Source: Candidatus Nitrosopumilus sp. (GTDB lineage: Archaea; Thermoproteota; Nitrososphaeria; Nitrososphaerales; Nitrosopumilaceae). Taken from it: DNA of 64,000 nt. The notes below the pieces were generated by a model. It saw only the letters and a list, made by a program, of their open reading frames with translations. It searched no databases and was not told the origin of the DNA. The DNA is taken from assembly GCA_029864335.1 (NCBI GenBank), contig JAOTTS010000011.1, positions 1-64,000 on the forward strand, written 5' to 3'. Numbering within the stretch: the stretch's first letter is position 1; every line of letters begins with the position of its first letter. The translations under genes and the position numbers were made by a program. This document shows positions 15,079 to 24,253 of the stretch, one piece after another.

Positions 15079-17572
15079 CTTTGAATTCTTGTCTCATTCG
15101 TCTAAGAAGTTTGGAGTTTATTCTAATTCTTTCCAGTGTTTGTGCTTGAGTTCTCTCAGTACCTGGAGTCGGATTATTTTTGAAGAATGTTTTAATTTCT
15201 TTTTCCATAGAGTCGTCTGCCACAGAAGAAATACTGGCTACAATTCTGTTAAACAAAGGATTTCCATGGCCCATTTTTTTGTTTAATTTTTTCCAATTTT
15301 TCTTTAACCAGGGCCACAAAACCTTGTCACCGTATGGATTTGCAGCGACTTTCATGATTGGTAATTGCATATTTTGTGAACGAACATTTGGGGTTTGAGA
15401 AAAGTCAAGTGATTTAAGTAAGAGCTTTTTATCTTTGAATCCACACATGGCACCAAGGAATCGAAGTTTTTCTTCCATGGTTTTTGCATTCTTGTATAGT
15501 TTTGTTAGTTCTACATGAGTTTTTGAATTTCCATTCCATGCAGCAATTGAGCAAATGGATTCTATTAAATCAGGAGAGATAGAACTAGGAAATTTCAGGA
15601 ATTTTTTGTATCTCCTAAGAGCTTCATCTGTAACCTCATCATCATTCATTTTTCCCAATGCAGAAATTACAAAAGAGCGTAATAGTGCATCAGTGTGTTT
15701 GTCTGATTTTTTGGGTTCCCATCCTAAATTAAATAAAATTTTTCTAAAATAGTTTACAGCATAACTTCTAATCTCTTCTACAAATTTTTCATCAAATGCT
15801 CGGAAAAACAAAGAAGCCAAATTGTGTGCGACGTTAACTGATGCAAGATAACTATCCTCATTAAAGTAAGCATCAGAAAAGTACAGATAATTTCGGACTT
15901 GTTCATCGCCTGAAACACAGAGGGAGAATAAATCATTTTGAATTGCCCACCTATCAATTGCAGGTATACGTTTTTCATCTACTAACATTTTCAAATCAAG
16001 AAGGATTCCTTCATCATATCTTACACGATAGAATCCTTTTCGTCCATAGTTAGCAACAAAGCCTACTGTGTTTTTAGGTAATTTTATAGACATTGATTTT
16101 TTTGTGAATAGTTTTTTAGAAATTTCATTCTCTAATCCTAAAGATAGCGGAATAGACCATAAACCCTTACTGAATTTTTTATCAGATTCAAGCAGGTATC
16201 TTTTCTGTTTAAGTTTGAGAATATTTCCATCTTGATGAACTTCAATTAATGGAAATCCAGGCTGTTTTAGCCAGGTATGAACCATAGAGGAGACAGGCAT
16301 TCCAGATGCATTTCCAATTGCATTCCACAAATCTTGTCCTTCAGCATTTTTGTATTTGAAATCAGACAGATATTTTTTGAGGCCCTTTTGGAAATTTGGT
16401 TCCCCAACATAATGCTCAAGCATTCGCAGTATGCAGCCACCTTTATCATAAGAAATCGCATCAAAGATTTCTCGAATTTCAGCAGGAGAGTTTACCGTAA
16501 CATCAATGGGATGTGTTGTTTTTAGTGAATCAAGACCCATTGCAACATTCATTGCGTCCTCAATGAATTGATCCCACAAATCCCATTCAGGATAGAATTT
16601 ATCAACAAACTTTGTAGCCATAAATGTTGCAAAGCTTTCATTGAGCCACAAATCATTCCACCATTTCATAGTAACTAAATTTCCAAACCATTGATGAGCA
16701 ATCTCATGTGAGATTACTTCTGCAATGAATTGTTTTGTTCTAGTTGAAGATGTTTTAGGATCATAGAGTAAGATCGTTTCTCTGAATGTAATTGCACCCC
16801 AGTTTTCCATTGCACCTGCTGCAAAGTCAGGTACGGCAATTAAATCAAGTTTAGGTAAAGGATATTTTATCCCAAAATATTTTTCATAAGATGTTAGAAG
16901 TTTTTTTCCTAGTTCTAAGGAAAATTTACCTTTCGATTTGTTTCCCTTTGTTGTGACAACTCTAATCTGAGTCTTGTCAATTTTACCTGTTAGATACTCA
17001 AATTCCCCAACACCAAGATAAATCAAATATGTTGAAATAATCGGAGTTTTTCCAAAATTGTAAATTGTTTTACTGCCAATTTTTTTCTTTGATTTAATAG
17101 GCATATTAGATATTGCTGAAAATTTATTGTCGGCAATTATTGAAATTTCAAATGTAGCCTTTGCTTCAGGCTCATCCCAGCAGGGAAATGCACGTCTAGC
17201 ATCTGCTGCTTCAAATTGTGTCGTAGCAAGATATTTTGTTTTATCATTTTGTTGGTATTGGCTTCGATAAAATCCGAGTAGTCTATCATTTAAAATTCCT
17301 TCAAATTCAATGTTGATGAGAACTTTGCCTTTGATTTTTTCACCTAATTTGATTTGTAATTCTTCTTTTTTCTCATTTAATATCGGAGTTGATTTGATAA
17401 GATTCCCCCTAGATTTTACATTGCATGATGTAATTTTTAGCTCAGCAGAATTCATGGAAATTGTATTTGTAGACTTTTTACAATCCGCAGTAATTGTTTC
17501 AGTTCCAGAAAATATGAATTTTTTTAGATCAGGCTCAAAAGTCAATCTATAATTGATTGGAGTAACGTCCAC
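15071..17572 (-). CDS. M1-family zinc aminopeptidase
   Basis: 833 residues with the full M1 layout: N-terminal beta domain, GAMENWG exopeptidase motif (253-259), zinc site HEIAHQWFGN (289-298) with the third ligand Glu in NESFA (312), and an ERAP-like C-terminal helical domain. It removes N-terminal residues from peptides, similar to tricorn-interacting factors F2/F3 of archaea. There is no signal peptide, so it is cytosolic. The downstream membrane-anchored gene overlaps its stop. ATG start chosen because it begins the family's conserved MDVTPINYRL segment. Confidence 0.93.
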   Translation of the reverse strand: MDVTPINYRLTFEPDLKKFIFSGTETITADCKKSTNTISMNSAELKITSCNVKSRGNLIKSTPILNEKKEELQIKLGEKIKGKVLINIEFEGILNDRLLGFYRSQYQQNDKTKYLATTQFEAADARRAFPCWDEPEAKATFEISIIADNKFSAISNMPIKSKKKIGSKTIYNFGKTPIISTYLIYLGVGEFEYLTGKIDKTQIRVVTTKGNKSKGKFSLELGKKLLTSYEKYFGIKYPLPKLDLIAVPDFAAGAMENWGAITFRETILLYDPKTSSTRTKQFIAEVISHEIAHQWFGNLVTMKWWNDLWLNESFATFMATKFVDKFYPEWDLWDQFIEDAMNVAMGLDSLKTTHPIDVTVNSPAEIREIFDAISYDKGGCILRMLEHYVGEPNFQKGLKKYLSDFKYKNAEGQDLWNAIGNASGMPVSSMVHTWLKQPGFPLIEVHQDGNILKLKQKRYLLESDKKFSKGLWSIPLSLGLENEISKKLFTKKSMSIKLPKNTVGFVANYGRKGFYRVRYDEGILLDLKMLVDEKRIPAIDRWAIQNDLFSLCVSGDEQVRNYLYFSDAYFNEDSYLASVNVAHNLASLFFRAFDEKFVEEIRSYAVNYFRKILFNLGWEPKKSDKHTDALLRSFVISALGKMNDDEVTDEALRRYKKFLKFPSSISPDLIESICSIAAWNGNSKTHVELTKLYKNAKTMEEKLRFLGAMCGFKDKKLLLKSLDFSQTPNVRSQNMQLPIMKVAANPYGDKVLWPWLKKNWKKLNKKMGHGNPLFNRIVASISSVADDSMEKEIKTFFKNNPTPGTERTQAQTLERIRINSKLLRRMRQEFKDG

Positions 17573-17628
17573 GATTGACGTACTTTGCTTAGGCTTTAAG
17601 TAGATTTTCCATCTTCAATTTTCAGGGA

Positions 17629-17790
17629 TCATGTCCATGGATCAGATCTCTCATCCCAAGAAACTGCATTGAATTCGTTTTCTGATAAAGAAGTACTATC
17701 ACGAATGCTTGAAAGCAGGCATTCATCTGAGCAATGAGTTAATTCTGAAATTTTCATAAATTTCCCACAGTTTTCACAGTATTGACCCAT
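17629..17790 (-). CDS. small zinc-binding protein (53 aa)
   Basis: ATG-started frame beginning MGQYCENCGKFMKISELTHC, with three or four Cys in zinc-ribbon spacing (CxxC, then C-x4-C) and an acidic Ser-rich tail ending WDERSDPWT. It lies upstream of the aminopeptidase operon on the same strand. One of many stand-alone mini zinc proteins in this window. Function unknown. Confidence 0.6.
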   Translation of the reverse strand: MGQYCENCGKFMKISELTHCSDECLLSSIRDSTSLSENEFNAVSWDERSDPWT

Positions 17791-17939
17791 TTTTTAATTC
17801 ATTATGCTTTTGCATTAGCTCCTAAGGTGTTAAGAATAGAAATAGACTATAAAATAATGCACAATTATCATTTCTGATAACAAATGTCTAAGAACAATAG
17901 ATCCAACTTATATGATCATCTTACTTTGACTTTTATTAA

Positions 17940-18527
17940 TTGGATTCAAAAGCATTAAAGTCACAGCAGCATCCACCAAAAAAAGAAAAAACACGTAGTG
18001 TGACTTATCGCCTTCCAGTAAAATTAGTTGAAGAGATAGAAGCAGAAGCTAGTAATCACAACATATCACACAATGTTATGGCGAGACAAATTTTAGAAAA
18101 ATATATTCGATGGGACAAATATACAGAAAAAATAGGCATCATTCCAGTACCAAAAAAAATTCTAGATATTTTTGGAGTCGAAATGAATTCACAAGACATC
18201 AATGAAATTATCAATGTGATAAAGCCTGTAATTAAAGACACGGTGTTATTTATCAAAGGAGGGTATGATTTGAAAAGATGCATTGAGACATTAGAAGACT
18301 ATATGCGAGCATCAGGAATGAAATCAGATCATAGGGTAGAAGGAAATACACATCATTTTGTCATTCAACATGAGCTTGGAAGTAACTGGTCAATTTTCAC
18401 AGAACAATTACTGCAAGAAATATTTCATGAATTCTTACCTGATACAAAAATGAAATCTCAAACAACAGAATCTACTGTAGTAACATCTATTGAATTAGGC
18501 AATAATTTTAGTGAGCACGATTATTAA
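17940..18527 (+). CDS. ribbon-helix-helix transcription regulator
   Basis: 195 residues. Residues 18-55 (KTRSVTYRLPVKLVEEIEAE...) form an RHH fold: a basic strand followed by two helices ending MARQILEKYIRWDKY. The remaining part looks like an alpha/beta ligand or dimerisation domain with GGYDLKRCIETLEDYM. The family is lineage-specific as far as I can tell. TTG start at 17940; a TATA-like TTATATG lies about 20-30 bases upstream. A divergent small zinc-protein gene shares the intergenic region. Confidence 0.75.
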   Translation: MDSKALKSQQHPPKKEKTRSVTYRLPVKLVEEIEAEASNHNISHNVMARQILEKYIRWDKYTEKIGIIPVPKKILDIFGVEMNSQDINEIINVIKPVIKDTVLFIKGGYDLKRCIETLEDYMRASGMKSDHRVEGNTHHFVIQHELGSNWSIFTEQLLQEIFHEFLPDTKMKSQTTESTVVTSIELGNNFSEHDY

Positions 18528-18541
18528 AAATTAGAAAATAA

Positions 18542-18934
18542 TTAGTTTTTGTTAAAAACTACATCAACAGTAATTTTTCCATCATAGAATCTGGTATTGA
18601 CTTCTTTAATTTTGCTCTTATACAAAAAGAGTCTTTTTCCTTCTTCAGTAATTATTCCAGAAGTACGAACCATATGAGAGTCATGAAGTTGTTGGATTCG
18701 TCTATAAACAGTACTCAGAGGAATATCTTTTTCACGAGATATCTCAATTGCAGATTTTGGCGTATTCATTATTGATTCTAAGATTAATCTACAATACTTG
18801 TCAGAAAGAATTTCAATAAAAACTTCTTTTCTTTCTGGCTCTTCAATGTTTAATTGGTTTATGATTTGCATATTATCTTTAGATAATTTTTGGATATAAT
18901 TAGTGAGAAGACAACTATGTGCACTGCAAGACAA
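18542..18934 (-). CDS. winged-helix transcription regulator (ArsR-like)
   Basis: 130 residues with a winged helix-turn-helix: ILSDKYCRLILESIMNTPKS, then AIEISREKDIPLSTVYRRIQ as the recognition helix, then LHDSHMVRTSG and the wing. The C-terminal part is beta-rich. The real start may be the ATG of MQIINQLN (residue 22), which begins the conserved part. It sits 23 bases after a TFB gene on the same strand. Confidence 0.75.
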   Translation of the reverse strand: MSCSAHSCLLTNYIQKLSKDNMQIINQLNIEEPERKEVFIEILSDKYCRLILESIMNTPKSAIEISREKDIPLSTVYRRIQQLHDSHMVRTSGIITEEGKRLFLYKSKIKEVNTRFYDGKITVDVVFNKN

Positions 18935-18957
18935 TCTTTATGAAAACATGAGAATAA

Positions 18958-19878
18958 TTAAAGTTCAGATTTTGTGCTTTGATCTGCTTTTAGTCCCTTG
19001 TATCGATTTCTAATTGTAACCTCTGTGACGCCTGCAGCTTCTGCGAGGTCTCGTTGAGTGATTGATACTCCGTTATGAACGCATGACAAGTATAATGCAG
19101 TGGCTGCAAGTCCCATAGGATCTTTTCCTGCAGATTCTTTACGTTCTTGGGCGTCTTTTAGTACTTTAACTGCATAACGTTTTGTTTTCTCAGAAATATC
19201 CAGTTTGCTTGAAATTCTTGCAATACACTGAATGGAGTCTACAACAGGCATTTTTAATTCCAATTCATGATGTAGTAATCTATAGCATCTTGCAATATCT
19301 TTTCGTTTTACATTTGCAGCATCAGCAATATCTTTTAATGTTCTAGGAGTTTCAGTATCTCTGCATGCAGCATAAAGAGATGCTGCAATCATTGCAGATA
19401 TAGATCTTCCACGCACTAGTTTTTTCTCCAATGCTTTTCTGTAAATGTATGATGCTTTTTCAAGAACATTTGCAGGGATTGCAACCTTGTCTTTTAATTT
19501 ATTTAAATCACTTAGTGCTTGTCGGAGATTTCTGTCAATAGGTTCATGAACTTGGCTTCTACTATCCCAAGTTCTGAGTCTCTCAATTGTACTTTTCATA
19601 GATGAAGAAAGTGGTTTTCCAGACGCATCCTTGTTTATTGGATTGATTACAGTAGATAATCCCATATCATGAATCATTAATGATGATGGTGCACCAGTTC
19701 TTGTAGGATCTGTACCGCCATCTTTTGAAAATGATCTCCATTCAGGTCCTGAATCTTGCAATATCTCAGAAATCACAAAACCACATTTACTGCAAAATCT
19801 TTCTCCAGTGGTATCATCAGTAAGTAAAGAATTTTTTCCGCAACGTAAACAAAGAGAATTTTGATTTGTAGTTACCAT
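18958..19878 (-). CDS. tfb: transcription initiation factor IIB
   Basis: 306 residues. N-terminal zinc ribbon with CLRCGK and RFCSKCGFV, B-finger/linker PEWRSFSKDGGTDPTRTGAP, then two cyclin folds (SYIYRKALEKKLVRGRSI and KDPMGLAATALYLSCVHNG) ending with the BRE-binding helix AAGVTEVTIRNRYKG. It recruits RNA polymerase to TBP-bound promoters. This is a classical TFB with all four zinc ligands. It is very similar to the gene at 24254 and lies 11 bases downstream of the Alba gene. Confidence 0.96.
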   Translation of the reverse strand: MVTTNQNSLCLRCGKNSLLTDDTTGERFCSKCGFVISEILQDSGPEWRSFSKDGGTDPTRTGAPSSLMIHDMGLSTVINPINKDASGKPLSSSMKSTIERLRTWDSRSQVHEPIDRNLRQALSDLNKLKDKVAIPANVLEKASYIYRKALEKKLVRGRSISAMIAASLYAACRDTETPRTLKDIADAANVKRKDIARCYRLLHHELELKMPVVDSIQCIARISSKLDISEKTKRYAVKVLKDAQERKESAGKDPMGLAATALYLSCVHNGVSITQRDLAEAAGVTEVTIRNRYKGLKADQSTKSEL

Positions 19879-19889
19879 GTAAACTAACC

Positions 19890-20174
19890 TTATGCTTCTG
19901 CCCTTTTTAGGGAAATCTCAATTGATGAAACATCTCTGTTTCTACCATCTTGAGATACTAATGATTCTGAACCAATATTAACATCGCCAATAACAAACGC
20001 AGGTTTTGTTTTCTGTAATACTATTTGAGCTACATCCACGGCATGAGCAATAGTCATCCCCCTTGCCTTAATTGTGATTGAAGGCATGGTAGCTAATTGA
20101 ATAATTGCTGATGTGACATAAGTCATCAATGGTTTTTTTCCAATGAAAATGGTATCTTTTGAATTGTTTGACAT
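19890..20174 (-). CDS. albA: chromatin protein Alba
   Basis: 94 residues with the Alba fold: FIGKKPLMTYVTSAIIQLAT, then ITIKARGMTIAHAVDVAQIV, with the conserved GKKP and RG residues that contact nucleic acid. It coats DNA and RNA in archaea. It is the first gene of a probable alba-tfb operon. Confidence 0.95.
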   Translation of the reverse strand: MSNNSKDTIFIGKKPLMTYVTSAIIQLATMPSITIKARGMTIAHAVDVAQIVLQKTKPAFVIGDVNIGSESLVSQDGRNRDVSSIEISLKRAEA

Positions 20175-20316
20175 ATTGCATTAGTATTGGCACATAATTT
20201 AAACTGAGTATATACAACTAGTCGCAAATTCTCTAAAATAAAAAAGAAAAAAGGCTTTTGATATACTTGGAAATAATTTAGTTCAAAATTAATTAAACGA
20301 AACTAGTCTAAATTCA

Positions 20317-20445
20317 TCAATTACGATGTTTTGGTAAACATTCTCGGCAATAGACTGGTCTGCCCTCTTTTGGTTCAAAAGGAACTTCAGATTCTTTGCC
20401 GCAGTCAGAACATGTACATTTGTACATTTTTCTATCTTCGGACAT
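20317..20445 (-). CDS. CxxC-CxxC mini zinc protein (42 aa)
   Basis: Frame MSEDRKMYKCTCSDCGKE...VPFEPKEGRPVYCRECLPKHRN. The C-x-C-x2-C-G plus GRPVYCxxC pattern is a widespread small zinc-binding protein seen next to ribosomal or transcription genes in archaea and some bacteria. Function is not established. It lies between the Alba and DnaJ-like zinc genes, same strand. The rest of 20175-20523 shows no other gene. Confidence 0.75.
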   Translation of the reverse strand: MSEDRKMYKCTCSDCGKESEVPFEPKEGRPVYCRECLPKHRN

Positions 20446-20523
20446 GATAAACTTGAATTTCTCAACTATAAGAACGATAGGTAATTTTATAAAAAAATAG
20501 AAAAATCTTGAAATTGTTAGAAT

Positions 20524-20787
20524 TTATGCAATTATAGTAATTTCAGGACTAGACATTCCACCATAACCTGGATCAATTTTTTGTTTAGGATTCAGTGTAG
20601 TATCATGATGACATGCTTTGTTGCAAACAGGGCAGAATTTCCTATCAAGTACAATGCATTGACAAATATGATTTTTCACATATGCTTGAGCAGCATTATT
20701 CCATTCTCCTGTCCCATTACAGTACACGCAAGTGTTTGGACCAGAGGATCCAATTCCTTTACAAAAATCACATACGTCTTCGGTCAT
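20524..20787 (-). CDS. DnaJ-type cysteine-rich zinc protein
   Basis: 87 residues with CxxCxGxG-like repeats (CDFCKGIGSSG and CVYCNGTGEW) plus CQC and RKFCPVCNKACHHD. This resembles the zinc domain of DnaJ without a J domain. Such stand-alone proteins may act in thiol chemistry or protein folding. The flanking gene is an unrelated mini zinc protein. Moderately sure of the fold, unsure of the role. Confidence 0.75.
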   Translation of the reverse strand: MTEDVCDFCKGIGSSGPNTCVYCNGTGEWNNAAQAYVKNHICQCIVLDRKFCPVCNKACHHDTTLNPKQKIDPGYGGMSSPEITIIA

Positions 20788-20915
20788 ACCTATTATTACT
20801 AATACAGCCTAATTTTTGAATCAATATATTTCAAGAGATTAGAGCATGTACCTAAAAAAATAGATAGATGAAAATCAAATAAACCTTTTAAAACATACAA
20901 AATATAGAAATTATT

Positions 20916-21338
20916 ATGAAACAAAAGACTGCATCACGAAGTATCAAAATCTTGGTTGCCAAGTTAGGTCTTGACGGTCATGATAGAGGAGCTTTAGTAC
21001 TTTGTAGAGCATTCAGGGATGCAGGAATGGAAGTAATCTATTCAGGACTTTTTGCAACTCCAGAAAGAATTGCACAGATTGCAGAAGATGAAGATGTAGA
21101 TGCTGTTGCAATGAGTTTACTAAATGGTGCACATGGAACTCTTTTTCCAAGAGTAGTAAGGGCATTAAAAAAGAAAAATATCAACGATGTCCTCATCGTT
21201 GGTGGAGGAGTAATTCCAGACATAGACCACAAAGATTTGATTAAATCTGGAGTAGATCATGTGTTTGGTCCAGGCACACCATTACCAACAATTATCAACC
21301 ACATTACAACTGGGGTATCCAAATTAAGAAAAATATAA
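20916..21338 (+). CDS. mcmA2: methylmalonyl-CoA mutase, small (B12-binding) subunit
   Basis: 140 residues forming one B12-binding Rossmann domain: KLGLDGHDRGALVLCRAF holds the lower-ligand motif DxHxxG, SLLNGAH the SxL motif, and IVGGGVIP the GG motif. It partners the catalytic subunit encoded at 12103. Here it stands alone, 7 kb from that gene and monocistronic. Length equals known archaeal small subunits. Confidence 0.95.
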   Translation: MKQKTASRSIKILVAKLGLDGHDRGALVLCRAFRDAGMEVIYSGLFATPERIAQIAEDEDVDAVAMSLLNGAHGTLFPRVVRALKKKNINDVLIVGGGVIPDIDHKDLIKSGVDHVFGPGTPLPTIINHITTGVSKLRKI

Positions 21339-21348
21339 GAAAAAAAGA

Positions 21349-22347
21349 TTATTCTGTGGAATCAGGCCACATCATTTTACGCATTTCTTTACCAACTTTT
21401 TCAATTTGGTGTTCGTCATATTGTTTCATGTATTTGTCAAATGCATCTTTGCCGTTTTTCTGATATTCAGAAATCCACTCGCTGTTGAATGTACCATCTT
21501 GAATCATGGTAAGAACTTTTTTCATATTTTCTTTATTTGCAGAATCCATCACCATTGGTCCACGTGTAAGACCACCATATCTTGCGGTTTCACTTACACG
21601 TCTCCACATACCATTAATTCCATATCTCTGAATCATATCTACGATGAGTTTGAGCTCATGTAAAACTTCAAAGTATGCAATTTCAGGTTGATATCCTGCT
21701 TCAACAAGAGTCTCAAATGCATTTTTCACCATAGAAGCTGCACCACCACAAAGGTCTGCTTGTTCACCAAACCAATCAGTTTCTACTTCTTCTTTGAAAG
21801 CAGTTTTGATCAATCCAGCTCTTGCACTTCCGATTGCTTTTGCAATTCCTAATGTCCTATCCCAAGCTTTTCCTGTAAAATCTTGTTCAACTGCAACAAT
21901 TGCAGGAGTTCCAAAATTCTCAAGATATGTTTCTCTAACTTTTGAACCAGGTCCTTTTGGGGCCACCATAATCAGGTCAACATTACTTGGAGCTTCAATC
22001 CATTTCCAATAAATTGCAGCAGCATGAGAAAATGACAATGCTTTTCCTTCAGAAAGATTTGGTCCGATTTCATCCTTGTAAACTTGACCTTGAATCATGT
22101 CTGGAATCAAAATGTGTATAATGTCTCCTTGTTTTGTTGCATCTGCAACAGACATTACTTTATGACCATCAGCTGCTGCCTTTTTCCAGCTGTTACCGCC
22201 TTCTTTGAGACCAATTATTACATTCAGACCAGAGTCTTTCATGTTGTTAGCTTGTGCGTCACCTTGGATTCCATAACCGATTACAGCAATAGTTTGATCT
22301 TTTATTGGAACAAGGCTGATTTCGTTATCCTTCCATGTTTTTGCCAT
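21349..22347 (-). CDS. ilvC: ketol-acid reductoisomerase
   Basis: 332 residues, class I. NAD(P)-binding VIGYGIQGDAQANN (about 24-37), HAAAIYWKWI, APKGPG, and the metal-binding helix KEEVETDWFGEQADLCGG with the knotted C-terminal domain (LHELKLIVDMIQRYGINGM). It makes 2,3-dihydroxy-isovalerate and the isoleucine precursor in branched-chain amino-acid synthesis. The adjacent ORF on the other strand is a shadow. Confidence 0.95.
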   Translation of the reverse strand: MAKTWKDNEISLVPIKDQTIAVIGYGIQGDAQANNMKDSGLNVIIGLKEGGNSWKKAAADGHKVMSVADATKQGDIIHILIPDMIQGQVYKDEIGPNLSEGKALSFSHAAAIYWKWIEAPSNVDLIMVAPKGPGSKVRETYLENFGTPAIVAVEQDFTGKAWDRTLGIAKAIGSARAGLIKTAFKEEVETDWFGEQADLCGGAASMVKNAFETLVEAGYQPEIAYFEVLHELKLIVDMIQRYGINGMWRRVSETARYGGLTRGPMVMDSANKENMKKVLTMIQDGTFNSEWISEYQKNGKDAFDKYMKQYDEHQIEKVGKEMRKMMWPDSTE

Positions 22348-22385
22348 GATTTTTTCAAGAATGCTGCAAATATTAACTATGAAAT

Positions 22386-22505
22386 TTAGATTTCAATTAT
22401 TTTATTACATGAACTACATTTTACAGTGACCTTTTTGCCGGCAAGTCTAACAAATCTCTTAGAACCACATTTAGGACAAATAGGGCAGGATCGGACAGGT
22501 TCCAT
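22386..22505 (-). CDS. mini zinc-ribbon protein (39 aa)
   Basis: Frame MEPVRSCPICPKCGSKRF... ending VKCSSCNKIIEI, a two-knuckle zinc ribbon (CxxCxxC and CxxC). Its ATG overlaps the stop codon of the NMN adenylyltransferase gene (TAATG), implying coupled translation. Probably a nucleic-acid or ribosome-associated zinc ribbon; role unknown. Confidence 0.7.
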   Translation of the reverse strand: MEPVRSCPICPKCGSKRFVRLAGKKVTVKCSSCNKIIEI

Positions 22506-23041
22506 TAGTGTTCAGTAGGATTTGTGTCAGAATTAGAAATTACTGTAAGTCTATTTTTTGCATTAATTTTTGTTAGTAGTTCATAAACAGCATTAGGAAC
22601 ATAGTCCTTCCAGTTTTCATCAGAAATAATCATTGCACGAATTTTAGTTGCACTGAATTGAGTTCGATCTAAAAACACAGGAGTAACAACATCAATGCCA
22701 GAATCCCCCAACAACATTGAAACATAATTATTCCCGCTATACACTTTATCAAAATATGGTAATGCAGATTTTAGATATGACACCCATGTAGATACATTGA
22801 ATTGGTTTTCTATAGATACAACAAAACATCGTGAAAGATCAAGAGACGATTCCTTTAGAGAATTATGAATCATTTCAATTCTCTCACCTGCTGTAAAAGG
22901 ATCCTTTTCTAAATAATTAAACTGAGAACTAGTAACTGCGATAATCACCTCATCGTATTCATCAAGAATTTGTTTTGCCAAATCCAAATGTCCTAAATGA
23001 AAAGGTTGAAACCTCCCCATCATCAATCCTCGCATAATCAA
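22505..23041 (-). CDS. nicotinamide-nucleotide adenylyltransferase (archaeal type)
   Basis: 178 residues. MGRFQPFHLGHLDLAKQIL has the GRFxPxHxGH nucleotidyltransferase motif and TQFSATKIRAMI is the ISSTxxR-like motif. It joins NMN and ATP to give NAD, or dNAD from nicotinate mononucleotide. The window also holds NadE (30617) and a nicotinamidase-like hydrolase (1454), so much of NAD salvage is represented. The next gene downstream starts within its stop codon. Confidence 0.92.
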   Translation of the reverse strand: MIMRGLMMGRFQPFHLGHLDLAKQILDEYDEVIIAVTSSQFNYLEKDPFTAGERIEMIHNSLKESSLDLSRCFVVSIENQFNVSTWVSYLKSALPYFDKVYSGNNYVSMLLGDSGIDVVTPVFLDRTQFSATKIRAMIISDENWKDYVPNAVYELLTKINAKNRLTVISNSDTNPTEH

Positions 23042-23069
23042 TTATTAATTTTGATTCAATTAAATTAGT

Positions 23070-23990
23070 CTATTGAATTGTGCCACTTCCAAGAATTCTA
23101 ATTGTGGGAGATTCTGGTTTTAGAATTACAGCGATTTGACCTTTTTTGCATACTATTGGTTTTTCAAATATTAATTTCAAAGGAGAGATGGATGTGAATT
23201 TTGCAGCTTTTATTTGCAACCCAACATTTACCAAACAGCCCTGATTTTCGGTAATTTCATTTTTGTAAAAGGGGTTTTTTTGAAAATCAAGTTCAATCTC
23301 TGTTTTAACATCCACAACACTTTCTTTAGAAATAACATCGCCACGTCCTATCTCATCAGGTTTTGCACCCTTTACTGCAAGTCCAACTCTTGCAGGACAA
23401 ACAGATTCTTCAACAGGATCATCGTGCATTTGTATCGATTTTATCAGTACGTCAATTCCTGCAGGATACAGTTTCAAGGTATCATATTGTTTTATTGTCC
23501 CATGCGTTACTTTACCCAAGATTACAGTTCCGACGCCCTTTACATCAAAACAATGATCAATTACCATCTCAGAAGGTTGATCATTAGACAAAGGTTCTAG
23601 TTTGTTCATTTCTTCTTTAATTTTATCAGGTTCAACTTTAGCATAATTTTCTACTACGGTTCCTTTGATCATTGCATCTAACTTTGATTCATCTACATCA
23701 AATGTATGAGATAGGATACCTTTCTCTTTTTTTAGGGAATCCAATGCAACGATTTGCTCCCCAGTAAATTTATCTAATTTATCCACTAGAAGTATCACAT
23801 ATTCTGCTAAATTGATTGCTTGAAACAGTGACTGAATCTTTTCTGGAAATCCACTTGGCGTAACCCAAGTTTTGATAATGTCTGATTCTTTTCGATCATA
23901 AAGTGAAAGATCAGTTACGGTTCCTTTTTTTCCAAATTCAGCTGCAATATCTTGCTTGCCTAAAACAACAAAGTTTACAGATAGTACCAT
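23070..23990 (-). CDS. EF-Tu/SelB-like protein with degenerate GTPase domain
   Basis: 306 residues. The C-terminal 160 residues are translation-factor beta-barrels (IDHCFDVKGVGTVILGKVTHG, then the L-P-G-like region, ending VCKKGQIAVILKPESPTIRILGSG). The N-terminal third keeps the shape of a G domain (AINLAEYVILLVDKLDKFTGEQIVALDSL) but has no GxxxxGK[ST] P-loop and no NKxD, so it cannot bind GTP in the usual way. Archaeal homologues exist as SelB/EF1A relatives of unknown function. Possibly a tRNA- or ribosome-binding pseudo-GTPase. Confidence 0.8.
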   Translation of the reverse strand: MVLSVNFVVLGKQDIAAEFGKKGTVTDLSLYDRKESDIIKTWVTPSGFPEKIQSLFQAINLAEYVILLVDKLDKFTGEQIVALDSLKKEKGILSHTFDVDESKLDAMIKGTVVENYAKVEPDKIKEEMNKLEPLSNDQPSEMVIDHCFDVKGVGTVILGKVTHGTIKQYDTLKLYPAGIDVLIKSIQMHDDPVEESVCPARVGLAVKGAKPDEIGRGDVISKESVVDVKTEIELDFQKNPFYKNEITENQGCLVNVGLQIKAAKFTSISPLKLIFEKPIVCKKGQIAVILKPESPTIRILGSGTIQ

Positions 23991-24064
23991 TAGTTTTGAA
24001 TAAAAAATTTGGGTTAATGTAGGTTATTGTAATGCTTATACAATACAAACAGTTCACACAAAAT

Positions 24065-24142
24065 ATGAAATTAGGAATTAAAATTTTAATATTTGGAATT
24101 ATAGCAATTCTTGCCCAGGCATTGGGGGCTTTACTGTTGTGA
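24065..24142 (+). CDS. single-helix hydrophobic mini-protein (25 aa), tentative
   Basis: ATG frame MKLGIKILIFGIIAILAQAL plus five more hydrophobic residues: one membrane helix with a basic N-terminus. It lies alone in the 260-bp gap between the divergent pseudo-GTPase and TFB genes. It could be a real membrane peptide or chance. Confidence 0.3.
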   Translation: MKLGIKILIFGIIAILAQALGALLL

Positions 24143-24253
24143 AAAAACATCTTGTTTTCAGAGAACATCATAGTGTCTAAAAAATCAAAAAGAGGCATTT
24201 TGAAGTAAATTCACAAAATAAGTCGGTTATTATAGGAAACAAACTAATGAATA

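Noticed and set aside
23214-23600. 128-codon plus-strand frame
   Set aside because: Opposite the EF-Tu-like gene; repetitive Phe/Asn/Tyr composition marks a shadow.
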